A stretch of 64,000 nt of DNA from JAVBLU01 sp031553225 (lineage in GTDB: Bacteria; Bacillota; Clostridia; Christensenellales; UBA1750): positions 124,001-188,000 of the forward strand of contig JAVBLU010000001.1 in assembly GCA_031553225.1 (NCBI GenBank), read 5' to 3'. The position numbers and the translations under genes are program-made. Positions 32,437 through 41,815 of this stretch are shown in pieces. Position 1 is the stretch's first letter. Each line of letters opens with the position of its first letter. The notes beneath the pieces are model-generated. The model saw only the letters and a program-made list of their open reading frames with translations, was not told the origin of the DNA and did no database searches.

Positions 32437-34041
32437 GTGCCCACTTCTTCCCTTCGCCGCGCCTTTCTCGCCGTAATGGCCGCGCTGCTCGCGCTTTTGC
32501 TGGCCGGGTGCGCCGCCGCGCCGGTCAGTTGGCCCGTGCCTACGCAGGCGGCCGTGGCCGTGAAAACGCCCGACCCTGACGCCGTGCTGCGCCTGCCCGT
32601 GCCGCCCGGTGACCCGCCCGACCCGCTGCATACCCGTTCGCGGCAGTGGAACGGCTTGTACCGCCTGATCTATGAGAGCGGGGTACAACTCAGCGAAACA
32701 GGCGAGCCCATGCCCGGCCTGTGCGAGAGCTGGGAGTCTTCCCCGGACGGCCTTACCTGGCGCTTTACGCTGCGTAAAAACGCCGTGTTTCACGACGGCA
32801 CGCCCGTTACGGCCGACCAGGTGGTCGCATCCCTGCGCGACGCCGCGGACGAGAGCCGGGGCGAGGGCCTGTACAGCGAACCCATGCGGCACGTGGTGCG
32901 CTATGAGGTGAACGGCCCATACGCGCTGAGCGTCATCCTGGACGAGCCCGGCATGTATGCGCTGTACGCGCTGTGCTGCCCTGTGCTGCGCGGCACGGAC
33001 GAGGCGCTGCCCTGCGGCACGGGACCGTACATGCTGGCCCCGGACGCCACGAAAAACCGCTTAACACTTGTGCGCAACCAGGAATACGCCCAACGTCCGC
33101 CCGCCATCGCCTCGATCATGACCGTGCCCTGCGCGGATGAGGAATCCGCGCTCGCGAACCTGTCACTGGGGCAGGTGAGCGTCGCGCCGGTGTTCTCCGC
33201 CCTGTCGGCAAGCGCCGCGGGGCTAACGCGCGCGTCCTCCTTGCAGATCTCAACGCACCAATACGAATTTCTCGCGCCCAACCTGCGCCAGGGTTTCACG
33301 GCCGATCTGGCCGTGCGGCAGGCCATCGCGCAGGCGGTGGACGTGTCCGAGCTTTTGCGATCGGTATATCAGGGCCGCGCCGTGATGGCCGAAACGCCCG
33401 TGCGGCCGGACTCCTATCTGTTCGACATCAAGACGCCTACCTTCGCCTTTAACCCGGACGCGGCCCGGAAGACCCTTGAAGACGCCGGATACGTGGACAT
33501 CGACGGCGACGGCGTCCGCGAGGCCCCCGCCGGGGCCTACGACGCGCCGGGCGTGCGGCGCCGCCTATCCCTGCGGCTGCTGGCGGACACGGGCGACGAG
33601 ACCTCGCAGCGGCGCGAGGTGGCCACCATCATCGTGGACATGCTCAAAGCCGTCGGTATGGACGTGACGCTCGTGACCGCGCCTGTGGGCGACGTGGCCA
33701 CGTCGCTGCAAAGCGGCGCATTTGACCTGACGCTCATCAACGTGCAGCTCTCCGAGATACCAAACCTGCAGCCTCTGCTGGGCAGCGGCGGCGAACGCAA
33801 CGTGATGGGCGCACACGATCAGGAGCTGGACGACATCTTAGAGCGCGCCAACCGCTCGTGCACCACGCAGGAGCTGCAAAGCGCCTACCGGCAGCTGCAG
33901 CGCCACATCGCCGACCAGCTGCCCCTCATCGGGCTGTACTTTCATACCGGAGCACTGTACTACCGGCCCCAACTTCAGGGGATCAGTTTCTCGCGCGACA
34001 CCCAGCTGTACATGGGCGTCACGGGGTGGTCGATGCAATAG
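32437..34041 (+). CDS. Oligopeptide-type ABC transporter solute-binding lipoprotein (orphan)
   Basis: A 534-residue family-5 solute-binding protein. The lipoprotein signal ends LLLAGC near residue 26. YRLIYESGVQLSETGEPMPG, DGLTWRFTLRKNAVFHDGTP (the SBP_bac_5 signature) and a C-terminal YFHTGALYYRPQLQG are typical. The start is GTG 32437, because an in-frame TGA lies 12 bases upstream. No permease or ATPase genes accompany it, so it either serves a distant transporter or acts otherwise. Two hydrolases follow at short spacing. Confidence 0.88.
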   Translation: MPTSSLRRAFLAVMAALLALLLAGCAAAPVSWPVPTQAAVAVKTPDPDAVLRLPVPPGDPPDPLHTRSRQWNGLYRLIYESGVQLSETGEPMPGLCESWESSPDGLTWRFTLRKNAVFHDGTPVTADQVVASLRDAADESRGEGLYSEPMRHVVRYEVNGPYALSVILDEPGMYALYALCCPVLRGTDEALPCGTGPYMLAPDATKNRLTLVRNQEYAQRPPAIASIMTVPCADEESALANLSLGQVSVAPVFSALSASAAGLTRASSLQISTHQYEFLAPNLRQGFTADLAVRQAIAQAVDVSELLRSVYQGRAVMAETPVRPDSYLFDIKTPTFAFNPDAARKTLEDAGYVDIDGDGVREAPAGAYDAPGVRRRLSLRLLADTGDETSQRREVATIIVDMLKAVGMDVTLVTAPVGDVATSLQSGAFDLTLINVQLSEIPNLQPLLGSGGERNVMGAHDQELDDILERANRSCTTQELQSAYRQLQRHIADQLPLIGLYFHTGALYYRPQLQGISFSRDTQLYMGVTGWSMQ

Positions 34042-34056
34042 AAGGAGACGAAGGCT

Positions 34057-35106
34057 ATGGCCGAGCCGTTCCGCATGCCCGCCGAGGCCACGCGCAGCTA
34101 CCGCGAAGCCAACGCGGCACAGATGCGCGGCTTTATCGCGGAGCTCACGCGCCGCGCGGGCGATACGCGCGCCGCTTTTTTTGCCCCGCGCACGGACAGC
34201 CTTGCGCACTTTCAGCACGACGCCGACGCCCTGCGGCTGCTGTTTCGGGAGAATATCGGCTATCCCCCGAACATACCGCTGCTGCCGCCTTCCTATCGCG
34301 AGCAGCATTTGGGCGAGGACGACCAGTTGACCGTGTCCCGCTTGAGCGTTTCCGTGGCCGAGGGACTGGACTGCGAATGTCTGCTGATGACGCCGAAAAA
34401 GGGCCGTGCGCCCCTCATGATCGCCCTGCACGGCGGGGGCGGCTGCCCGGACACAGTGTGCGGCACGGACCAGACCGCCATCTACCACGCGGCGGGCCGG
34501 GTGTTGGCGTGCGCCGGCTACACGGTATGCGCACCGCTCCTGCTGTTTCGCCCCTATGCCGACGGCGCGGATTCCTGCGTGCACCCGGCCGAACGGCGTT
34601 ACCTGGACGCGCTGTGCACCGCGTGTGGCACGCGCGTCAGCAGCATCGAGGCGCTCAAGATCCTCCGCTGCATCGACGCCCTGCAGGCGCACCCCGGGGT
34701 TACGCCCGGCCCGTGCGGCATCGCCGGGCTTTCGTACGGCGGCTACTATGCGCTTTTGTGCGCCGCGCTGGATACCCGCATCGCGGTAACGTACTGCTCG
34801 TGCATCTTTGGCGACCACCTGCGCTATATGACGCGCGGCGATTACCCCGTGTCGGAATTCGTGTGGTGGCAGAGCGAGAAGAGCTTTGCCATGCCGGAGT
34901 ACGCCGCGCTCGTCTGCCCCCGCCGTCTGATCATCGAGGCGGGCCTGGGCGACCAGGGCTTTCCCGTAAACAATGCGCGCGAGCAAGCCGGGCGGGTGCG
35001 CCGCTGCTTTGAAGAGCTTGGCCTGTCCGACCGCTTTCACTACGTCGAGCACCCGGGCGGGCACGAGTTCGGCCTGGGCGAAGCAATGCGGCATCTCCAT
35101 TTTTAA
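34057..35106 (+). CDS. Alpha/beta hydrolase (dienelactone hydrolase/acetylxylan esterase-like), copy 1
   Basis: A 349-residue hydrolase. The nucleophile elbow is GLSYGGYYA (GxSxGG), with an oxyanion-type HGGGGCPD upstream. EAGLGDQGFP and HPGGHEFG supply the likely Asp and His. It lacks a signal peptide. It is clearly paralogous along its whole length to the next gene. The substrate is unknown; esterase activity on an acylated sugar or similar compound is plausible. Confidence 0.83.
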   Translation: MAEPFRMPAEATRSYREANAAQMRGFIAELTRRAGDTRAAFFAPRTDSLAHFQHDADALRLLFRENIGYPPNIPLLPPSYREQHLGEDDQLTVSRLSVSVAEGLDCECLLMTPKKGRAPLMIALHGGGGCPDTVCGTDQTAIYHAAGRVLACAGYTVCAPLLLFRPYADGADSCVHPAERRYLDALCTACGTRVSSIEALKILRCIDALQAHPGVTPGPCGIAGLSYGGYYALLCAALDTRIAVTYCSCIFGDHLRYMTRGDYPVSEFVWWQSEKSFAMPEYAALVCPRRLIIEAGLGDQGFPVNNAREQAGRVRRCFEELGLSDRFHYVEHPGGHEFGLGEAMRHLHF

Positions 35107-35123
35107 ACCGGGAGGGGTTCACC

Positions 35124-36182
35124 ATGGCGCAGCCGTTTACCATGCCCGCCAGCGAAACGAAGAACTTCCGCGAAGCGAACTACCGGCAGATGCGCGACTT
35201 TGTGCTCCGGCTTGTTCAGCGCACGGGCGAAGAGCGACGGGCCTGGTTTCAGCCCGACCGCTCTTCCCTGCCGGCTTTCGAGCGCTCCATCGAGGGGTAT
35301 CGTGAGGAGTTCATGCGCTCCATCGGCTATCCCGTCCCTCATTCTCCCGCCGCCGGCCGCACGCAGACGGCCTTCTTGGGCGAGGACGACTGTATGAGCG
35401 TACACCGCGCCTTTGTGCCCGTGTGCGAGGGGCTGGACTGTTATTGCCTGCTGCTTATCCCCAAAACGCCCGGCCCGCATCCGCTGATGATGACCCTGCA
35501 CGGAGGAGGCGGCTGCCCGGACATGGTGTGCGACATGGCGCACACCAGCAACTACAACGGCGCCGGGCGGGCGTTCGCCAAAGCCGGCTGGTTTGTATGC
35601 GCGCCCATGCTCATGTTCCGGCCCTTCGTGGACGGCGAGCAAACCTCCATCACGCCGCAGACGCGCGGCTACCTCGACCGGATGTGCCACGCCTCCGGCA
35701 CGCGGCTCACCTGCATCGAGATGTTCAAAATCATCCGCTGTATCGACGAGATGCTTGCCCGGCCGGACGTGCAAAACGGCCGCTGCGCCATCGCCGGGCT
35801 TTCCTACGGCGGATACTACGCGCTGATGTGCGCGGCCGTGGATAAGCGCATCGCCCTCGCCTATGACTCGTGCTGCTTCTCCGACCATATGCAGTATATG
35901 CTGGACGGCGACCGCGCGGATACGGAGTTCGTGTGGCACGACTCCGAGCGGCGGTTCTCCTTCAGCGAAATCGGCGCGCTGGTGTGCCCCCGGCCGCTCA
36001 TCGTGGAAGCCGGTCAGGGCGATGCGGTCTTCCCCATCGCCGCCACGCGCAAGATCGTGCCTGGCCTTGCGGCGCTGTACGAGCAGCTGGGCGTGGGCGA
36101 TCGGTTCCACTACGTGGAGAACGGCGGCACGCACGAATTCGTGCTGGGCGAGACGATGCGGCATCTTCACTTTCACGACTGA
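35124..36182 (+). CDS. Alpha/beta hydrolase, tandem copy 2
   Basis: A 352-residue paralogue of the preceding protein, aligned from the N-terminus (MPASETKNFREANYRQMRDF against MPAEATRSYREANAAQMRGF) to the end (MRHLHF in both). The same HGGGGCPD, GLSYGGYYA, EAGQGDAVFP and GGTHEF motifs are intact, so both copies should be active. The gap to copy 1 is 17 bases and the copies have diverged considerably, pointing to an old duplication with different substrate ranges. Confidence 0.83.
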   Translation: MAQPFTMPASETKNFREANYRQMRDFVLRLVQRTGEERRAWFQPDRSSLPAFERSIEGYREEFMRSIGYPVPHSPAAGRTQTAFLGEDDCMSVHRAFVPVCEGLDCYCLLLIPKTPGPHPLMMTLHGGGGCPDMVCDMAHTSNYNGAGRAFAKAGWFVCAPMLMFRPFVDGEQTSITPQTRGYLDRMCHASGTRLTCIEMFKIIRCIDEMLARPDVQNGRCAIAGLSYGGYYALMCAAVDKRIALAYDSCCFSDHMQYMLDGDRADTEFVWHDSERRFSFSEIGALVCPRPLIVEAGQGDAVFPIAATRKIVPGLAALYEQLGVGDRFHYVENGGTHEFVLGETMRHLHFHD

Positions 36183-36204
36183 GCGCGTTGTCAACGCCCA
36201 TGAC

Positions 36205-36230
36205 AAAGGCCCGGCGCTTGCCGGGCCTTT
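36205..36230 (+). terminator. Terminator of the polA-hydrolase operon
   Basis: Perfect arms AAAGGCCCGGC and GCCGGGCCTTT around GCTT, 22 bases after the second hydrolase. Confidence 0.85.
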
Positions 36231-36339
36231 CATGTTTTCCGGATATGCGCTTGCATGCGTCGGGGCGCGCATCAGCGGTGGTTTTGCTGCAGGCCGCTGC
36301 AGCCGTGCAAAGCCTCCGCACAGCCTATGCTTTGTCGCC

Positions 36340-36660
36340 CTATCGTCCCAGGTCTATGACGTTTTGCACGAGCGCTTTGCAGCGGCCGCAGTCCGTGCCT
36401 GCGCCGGTAGCCGCGCCCACCTTCTCCACTGTGTCCGCTCCGGCGTGCACCGCATCCAAAACCGCCTGAAGCGACACACCCTTGCACCCGCACACCGACG
36501 CAAGGATCTTCGCGATCTCCCCCTCGCACCCGCCGCAGATCGTGGCGGCCCCCGTCATCCGCTTGATGTCCTCCAGCGTGCGCGCGCCGGCGATCATCGC
36601 CTTGCGAATGGCGATGTAGTCCACCTGGTTGCAGTTGCAGATCATGCGGTTCCCGGCCAT
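36340..36660 (-). CDS. Protein with two BFD-like [2Fe-2S] domains
   Basis: A 106-residue protein made of two bacterioferritin-associated-ferredoxin-like units. Unit 1 has CNC near residue 8 and CGGC near 42; unit 2 has CGC near 57 and CGRC near 92. Each quartet (CxC...CxxC) can bind a 2Fe-2S cluster. Such modules pass electrons or help assemble clusters; usually one domain is alone or fused to an oxidoreductase. ATG 36660 has GAGGAAG upstream and its own promoter. Confidence 0.8.
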   Translation of the reverse strand: MAGNRMICNCNQVDYIAIRKAMIAGARTLEDIKRMTGAATICGGCEGEIAKILASVCGCKGVSLQAVLDAVHAGADTVEKVGAATGAGTDCGRCKALVQNVIDLGR

Positions 36661-36691
36661 GCGAATCACTTCCTCTGCTTTACTTGACATC

Positions 36692-36720
36692 ATTGTATCC
36701 CAAAGCGGCTGCGCTCACAA
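36692..36720 (-). promoter_or_regulatory. Promoter of the double-BFD gene
   Basis: On the minus strand TTGTGA (36715-36720) and TACAAT (36692-36697) are 17 bases apart. Confidence 0.7.
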
Positions 36721-36732
36721 GCCGCGGCCAAC

Positions 36733-36769
36733 AAAAAGCCGCCTGAAGGCCCATGCCCTCCGGCGGCTT
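36733..36769 (-). terminator. Terminator of the PrsA-like gene
   Basis: On the minus strand AAGCCGCC pairs with GGCGGCTT and is followed by TTTTTGTT; it begins 19 bases after the stop of the foldase gene. Confidence 0.85.
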
Positions 36770-36787
36770 CCTGTACTCCGCCGGCGA

Positions 36788-38026
36788 TTAGGGCAGGCGG
36801 TTTAGGTACTTCCTAACGGTGGTGTTCTTCAGTTTCTCATCGATGACGGAGGTGTAGAGCTTGTCCTGCGCGTCCGCGAGCGTCTGGGCCTGCAGGGTGT
36901 CCTTCACCTCGGCGAACGGCACAGTGCGCGCTTCGACGTCCGCCACGTACTTGATGATGTGATAGCCGTAGTCCGAAGCCACGAGCCCGGTGTTCTGGCC
37001 CGGCTGCGACAGGGTGAACGCACCGTCCAAGAAGGGTTTGGTGAAATCGGAGGCGGCGCAGATGAAATACCCTTCCGTTTTGGCAGGCTCGTCCATCATA
37101 CCCGGATCGTCGTTGTACTCGGCGATCAGCGCGTCGAAATCGCCGCCGGCGTTCACTTTGTCCAGGGCTTCCTGCGCGCGATCCTTGTGCAAAGCCAGAA
37201 GCTCGAGCAGCAGCTTGTCGCCCGATTCCTGGTAGGAAGCGGCCTTGGCCGTGTCGCCGGCCGTCTGGGCCTCCTGCTGGCTGTAGCGCTGCGCGTTGAT
37301 CTGCTGCATCTCCTCATCCGTCAGGGCGATAAGGATGTGCTTCACGCGCCGGTAGCCGGAGGGAACGGATACGATGATGGAGCCGGCATCGCGGTCCTTG
37401 CCGTACTGCGCGGGCTTGGCGGCGTAGGTGGAGGGCTGCTCGGCCAGGATCTTGTCGTAAGCGTCCTGCACATCCTTGTCGGTGACGGCCACGTCACGGG
37501 TCACGTCGGCCTTCAGCTTGTCCATCCACACCTGCTGCAAGCCGTCCTTCACCATGGCCTCAAAAACGCTCTCGTTCTCGGCGATGTACTTATCCAGCTG
37601 CTCTTTGGCCTTCTTATCCACATCCAGCGAAGGATCGTTTGCCTTGTCCTCGGCCATGGACAGCTTCAGCTCCTGCAGCTTATCCTCCGTCACCTGCTGG
37701 CGTGCGGCGTCCTGTTCGGCCTGAGTGGCCTCGTATAGGCCCTTCTCCTTGGCGAGGGCTTCCTCTACCTTCAGGCGCACATAATCGTCCACGAGCATGC
37801 CCTTGAGCTGATCGCGAGAGGCCTTGCCCGAATCGTCCATGGGGATGCCGTAATACTGGTAGTACATGGTTAAAATGGGCTCAACTTCTCCGCGCGTGAG
37901 CTGCTCCGAGCCCACCTGCGCCACGATCTCCGCCGCTTCCTTCTCCTTGTTGACGGATACAAGCGCGCAACCGGAAAGAAGCGCGAAGCAGACGCACAGC
38001 GCGGCCACCCTTAGGAACTTTTGCAT
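36788..38026 (-). CDS. PrsA/SurA-like peptidyl-prolyl isomerase lipoprotein
   Basis: A 412-residue secreted foldase. The lipoprotein signal ends LLSGC near residue 20. A SurA-like N-terminal chaperone domain with helix-rich, Lys/Glu-rich sequence follows, and a parvulin domain runs from RRVKHILIAL to GYHIIKYVADV. Within the parvulin domain about 55 residues rich in Gln and Ala separate the first strand from GGDFDALIAEYNDDPG, longer than usual. It should help fold exported proteins at the membrane surface. ATG 38026 has AGGA upstream. Confidence 0.87.
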   Translation of the reverse strand: MQKFLRVAALCVCFALLSGCALVSVNKEKEAAEIVAQVGSEQLTRGEVEPILTMYYQYYGIPMDDSGKASRDQLKGMLVDDYVRLKVEEALAKEKGLYEATQAEQDAARQQVTEDKLQELKLSMAEDKANDPSLDVDKKAKEQLDKYIAENESVFEAMVKDGLQQVWMDKLKADVTRDVAVTDKDVQDAYDKILAEQPSTYAAKPAQYGKDRDAGSIIVSVPSGYRRVKHILIALTDEEMQQINAQRYSQQEAQTAGDTAKAASYQESGDKLLLELLALHKDRAQEALDKVNAGGDFDALIAEYNDDPGMMDEPAKTEGYFICAASDFTKPFLDGAFTLSQPGQNTGLVASDYGYHIIKYVADVEARTVPFAEVKDTLQAQTLADAQDKLYTSVIDEKLKNTTVRKYLNRLP

Positions 38027-38081
38027 CAAGTTTTCATCCTGCCTTTCGATGGAGCGCCGCGTCGTGTGGGCGCACTCGCAT

Positions 38082-38110
38082 ATTATAGCGGAAAGCGTTG
38101 CATTACGCAA
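38082..38110 (-). promoter_or_regulatory. Promoter of the PrsA-like gene
   Basis: On the minus strand TTGCGT (38105-38110) and TATAAT (38082-38087) are 17 bases apart. A CATAAAT...ATTTATG inverted repeat at 38131-38160 lies upstream and overlaps the end of mfd; it could be a weak terminator for mfd. Confidence 0.75.
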
Positions 38111-38150
38111 ACCCCGGGCGATGGTTTCACATAAATTTCATCATTACCCT

Positions 38151-41100
38151 TCATTTATGTGCGACAGGCGCGCCCGCGGCTTTGGTGGCCGCCTCGTCCA
38201 TGTAGCTGATCATGGCCTCCAGCGCGGCGGCGCCTTGAGCAAGCAGCCGCTCCTGCGAGGCGTCCTTGATGCGCACATACAGCGATGGGGGCGTGGTGGC
38301 GGCCAGGGTCACACGGCCGTTCATGGCCTGAAGCGCCGCCATGAGCGCCACGGGTTCGGGCTGCGCCTTTTCGTGAAAGCGCAGCTGCAGCTGTGCGCCC
38401 CGGCAGGACGCCAGATCGATCTGCAGGCGGTGGCACAGGCATTTCAGGTAGGCGATGCGCACCAGATTGTCCACGGGCAGGGGCATGTCGCCGAAGCGGT
38501 CGGTCAGCTCCTCGATGCAGTCGTCCCGGTCTTCGGCCGAGTCGATGGCGGCGATGCGCTTGTACACGTCCATGCGCAGGATGTCGCCGCGCACGTAGTC
38601 CGAGGGAAGAAAAGCGTCCACTTTGCAGTCGATGGTGGTCTCCACGTCCAGCGCAAAGCCCGCCTCGCCGCGCATCTCGCGCACGGTCTCCTCCATGAGC
38701 TTGCAGTACAGGTCGTACCCCACGGCCGACAGGTGCCCGTGCTGCTCGCCGCCCAAAATGTTGCCCGCGCCGCGTATCTCCAGATCGCGCATGGCGATTT
38801 TGAAGCCCGAGCCGAACTCGGTAAACTCACGTATGGCGGTCAGGCGCTTTTCCGCCGTCTCGGAGATCACCCGGTCGGCCCGCACGGTTAGGTAGCAATA
38901 GGCCAGGCGGTTGCTGCGGCCAACCCGCCCGCGCAGCTGGTACAGCTGGGAGAGGCCGAAGTGGTCGGCGTCGTATACGATCATCGTGTTTGCCGCGGCC
39001 ACGTCCAGGCCGGACTCGATGATCGTGGAGCACAGAAGTACGTCGAAGCGCCCTTCGAAGAAGTCGAGCATCACATCCTCCAGGGCATGCTCCTTCATCT
39101 GCCCGTGCCCCACGGCGATGCGTGCCTCGGGCACGGCCCGCCGCAGCTGCTCATGCATGCGGTCGATGCTCTCCACGCGGTTGTACACGAAGTACACCTG
39201 CCCTCCGCGCTGGATCTCGCGCAGGATAGCGTCGCGCACGAGCGAATCGGAGTACTCCAGCACGAAGGTCTGCACCGGGTAGCGCTCGTCTGGCGGGGTT
39301 TCCAGAAGCGACATATCCCGTATGCCCACCATGCTCATATGAAGCGTGCGAGGGATGGGCGTGGCGGAGAGAGTGAGTACGTCCACGCCCGTCTTCAGTT
39401 TTTTGAGCTGCTCCTTGTGCTGCACGCCGAAGCGCTGCTCCTCGTCCACGATCAGCAGGCCCAGGTTTTTCCACCGAACGTCCTGTCCGAGCAGCCGGTG
39501 CGTGCCGATGAGTATGTCGATGTCGCCCGTGCGCAGCTGCTCCAGCGTCTTTTTCTGCTCCTGCGGCGAGCGAAAGCGTGATAGCACGTCGATGCGGGCC
39601 GGAAACTCCTCAAAGCGGCGTTTTAGCGTTTGGTAATGCTGCTGCGCCAGGATGGTGGTGGGCACGAGCAGCGCCACCTGCTTGTGGTCCAGCACGGCCT
39701 TGAAGGCGGCGCGCACGGCCACCTCGGTTTTTCCATAGCCCACGTCCCCGCACAGCAGGCGGTCCATGGCGGCGTTCTTCTCCATGTCGCGCTTGATGTC
39801 GCGTATAGCGTGCAGCTGGTCGGGCGTCTCCTCGTAGGGAAAGTGCTCCTCGAACTCGCGCTGCCAGGGCGTGTCCTGCGAGAAAGCGAACCCACCCGCT
39901 GCCTGGCGCTCGGCGTACAGGCGCACCAGGTCGTCGGTCATATCGCGGATGGACTTCTTGGCGCGCGCTTTGGCCCGCTGCCATTCTGTGCCGCCCAGTC
40001 TGTTCAGCTTGGGGGTCATGTCCTCCCCGCCGCCGATATACTTCTGCACGCGGTCCATCTGGTCGGTGGGCACATACAGCTTGTCGTCGCCCTGATAGCG
40101 GATGTGCAGATAGTCGCGGAAGGTACCGTCCACCTCGATCTTCACGGTGCCCATGTAGACGCCCACGCCGTGGCTTTCGTGCACCACCGCGTCGCCTACA
40201 TGCAAATCGGTAAACGCCTGTATCTTCTGCCCGGGCGAACGGCGCTGCGGCCGAAGGCGCGTGCGGGCCGTGCCGTACACCTCCGTCTCGCCGAACACTG
40301 CCAGCTTGGCAGAGGGCAAAACGTACCCGTGCGTGAGCGCTGCGCTGAGCACCACAGCCTCGCCCGGCATGGGCGGCCGGTCGGCCAGGGCGCAGGTCAG
40401 GCGGTGCTCGCTCAGCGCCTCGGCCAGGCGCTGGGCGCGGGCGACGCCGCCCGCCAAAAGGGCCACGCCGTAACCGCGCGCCAGCAGGTCGCGCGCGTCC
40501 GCGGCGAGCACCTCCACCTTGCCGTGGCACTGCGGGGCGCTGCGGGCGTCCAGGTTCACAAGCTCTTTGGGCGAAAAGCCCTTGGGCTGCGTGGTAAGGG
40601 CCTGCAGCGCGCAGAAGGGCGCGCGGAGCAACTCGTGCAGCAGCGCCTCGTAATCGCGCAGCACGCGGCCCTGTCCCGGCAGCGCATCCCCGCGCTCCAG
40701 GGCGGAGCGAAAAGTCTCGGCAAATTCCAGCAGTACGTTCGCCACGCGCTCGGCGGCGCGTGCAGGCTCCTCCAGCATCACCGTCGCGCCGGGCAGATAG
40801 GAGAGCGGCGTGGCCAGCTTGTCATAAAAATATGGGAGGTACTGCTCCACCGCCTCGAAGCGCAGGCCCTGCTGCAGCAGCGCCAGATGCTCGTGCGCGG
40901 CGTTTTGCGTCTTGCGCCCGGCCGCGGGCGTGCGCTCGACTTCCTCGCCCGTGGGCATGCTCCATAGGTCGGGTAAAACGTCCTCTCCGCTTATGGGCAT
41001 GCCGCGCGGAGCGGCCACGGGCGCAAGGCCGGTCAGCTCCCTTTGAAGCAGGGCCGCGGCGCGCTCCATATTGTCCCGGGTGAGCACGGCCGCGGTGGCG

Positions 41101-41762
41101 GGCGGCACGCTCGCCTCCTTCAAGTTTTCGATGGAGCGCTGTGTGGATGGATCGAATGTGCGCAGGGAGTCCACTTCATCGTCGAAGAACTCGATGCGCA
41201 CCGGCAGCGTCGCACCGATCGGGTACACGTCTACCAGACCTCCGCGCGCGGCCATCTGCCCGCGCGCCTCCACCAGATCCATACGCTCATAGCCCGCGGC
41301 CGACAGGTCGGCAAGCAGCGCCGCCGGGTCGTAGCGCTGTCCGCGGCGCAGGGTTATTTCGCCGCGCTCAAACGCCTCGGGCGGCTGCACGCCCGGCATC
41401 AGGGCGTCGATGGGCGCGACGAGCACCCGCAGCGCACCCGCGCGTGCGCGGTGCAGCGCCTCAATGCGCCGCATGATCGCCTCGCGGCTTTGCGCGCCGT
41501 AACGGAAAAATGTTACCTCGTAAGGCGGAAAATAGGCCACGGCTTCCGCGCCCAACAGCTGCGTCAAATCCTCATGCAGGCGCACGCCGGCCATGTCGGT
41601 GCTCGCCACGAGAAGCACCGGATTCTCCCGGCTGAGCGCCGCCGCCAGAGCGGGCTTTAAGCCTTCGCTTACGCCGGTCAGCACAACAGGCGACCGGTGG
41701 CCCTTCAGGGCACCCGCCGCTTGTGCAACCGCCGGCGAACGCAGTACTGCGTCGTCGTACAA
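38151..41762 (-). CDS. mfd: Transcription-repair coupling factor
   Basis: Mfd removes stalled RNA polymerase and recruits UvrA. The 1203-residue protein is full length: UvrB-like N-domains (1 to about 350), the RNA polymerase-interacting domain with VGDAVVHESHGVGVYMG near 520, and the translocase with Walker A GDVGYGKTEVAV near 672. Further on are DEEQRFGVQHKEQLK, the QLRGRVGRSNR motif and a C-terminal TRCF domain. The start is TTG 41762, supported by GGAGGA eight bases before it. pth lies immediately upstream, the usual Firmicute order. Confidence 0.97.
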   Translation of the reverse strand: MYDDAVLRSPAVAQAAGALKGHRSPVVLTGVSEGLKPALAAALSRENPVLLVASTDMAGVRLHEDLTQLLGAEAVAYFPPYEVTFFRYGAQSREAIMRRIEALHRARAGALRVLVAPIDALMPGVQPPEAFERGEITLRRGQRYDPAALLADLSAAGYERMDLVEARGQMAARGGLVDVYPIGATLPVRIEFFDDEVDSLRTFDPSTQRSIENLKEASVPPATAAVLTRDNMERAAALLQRELTGLAPVAAPRGMPISGEDVLPDLWSMPTGEEVERTPAAGRKTQNAAHEHLALLQQGLRFEAVEQYLPYFYDKLATPLSYLPGATVMLEEPARAAERVANVLLEFAETFRSALERGDALPGQGRVLRDYEALLHELLRAPFCALQALTTQPKGFSPKELVNLDARSAPQCHGKVEVLAADARDLLARGYGVALLAGGVARAQRLAEALSEHRLTCALADRPPMPGEAVVLSAALTHGYVLPSAKLAVFGETEVYGTARTRLRPQRRSPGQKIQAFTDLHVGDAVVHESHGVGVYMGTVKIEVDGTFRDYLHIRYQGDDKLYVPTDQMDRVQKYIGGGEDMTPKLNRLGGTEWQRAKARAKKSIRDMTDDLVRLYAERQAAGGFAFSQDTPWQREFEEHFPYEETPDQLHAIRDIKRDMEKNAAMDRLLCGDVGYGKTEVAVRAAFKAVLDHKQVALLVPTTILAQQHYQTLKRRFEEFPARIDVLSRFRSPQEQKKTLEQLRTGDIDILIGTHRLLGQDVRWKNLGLLIVDEEQRFGVQHKEQLKKLKTGVDVLTLSATPIPRTLHMSMVGIRDMSLLETPPDERYPVQTFVLEYSDSLVRDAILREIQRGGQVYFVYNRVESIDRMHEQLRRAVPEARIAVGHGQMKEHALEDVMLDFFEGRFDVLLCSTIIESGLDVAAANTMIVYDADHFGLSQLYQLRGRVGRSNRLAYCYLTVRADRVISETAEKRLTAIREFTEFGSGFKIAMRDLEIRGAGNILGGEQHGHLSAVGYDLYCKLMEETVREMRGEAGFALDVETTIDCKVDAFLPSDYVRGDILRMDVYKRIAAIDSAEDRDDCIEELTDRFGDMPLPVDNLVRIAYLKCLCHRLQIDLASCRGAQLQLRFHEKAQPEPVALMAALQAMNGRVTLAATTPPSLYVRIKDASQERLLAQGAAALEAMISYMDEAATKAAGAPVAHK

Positions 41763-41815
41763 ACACTCGTCCTCCGTTCCAAAATGAGAAAGCCGTGCGC
41801 GGACCGCTTAGGATG

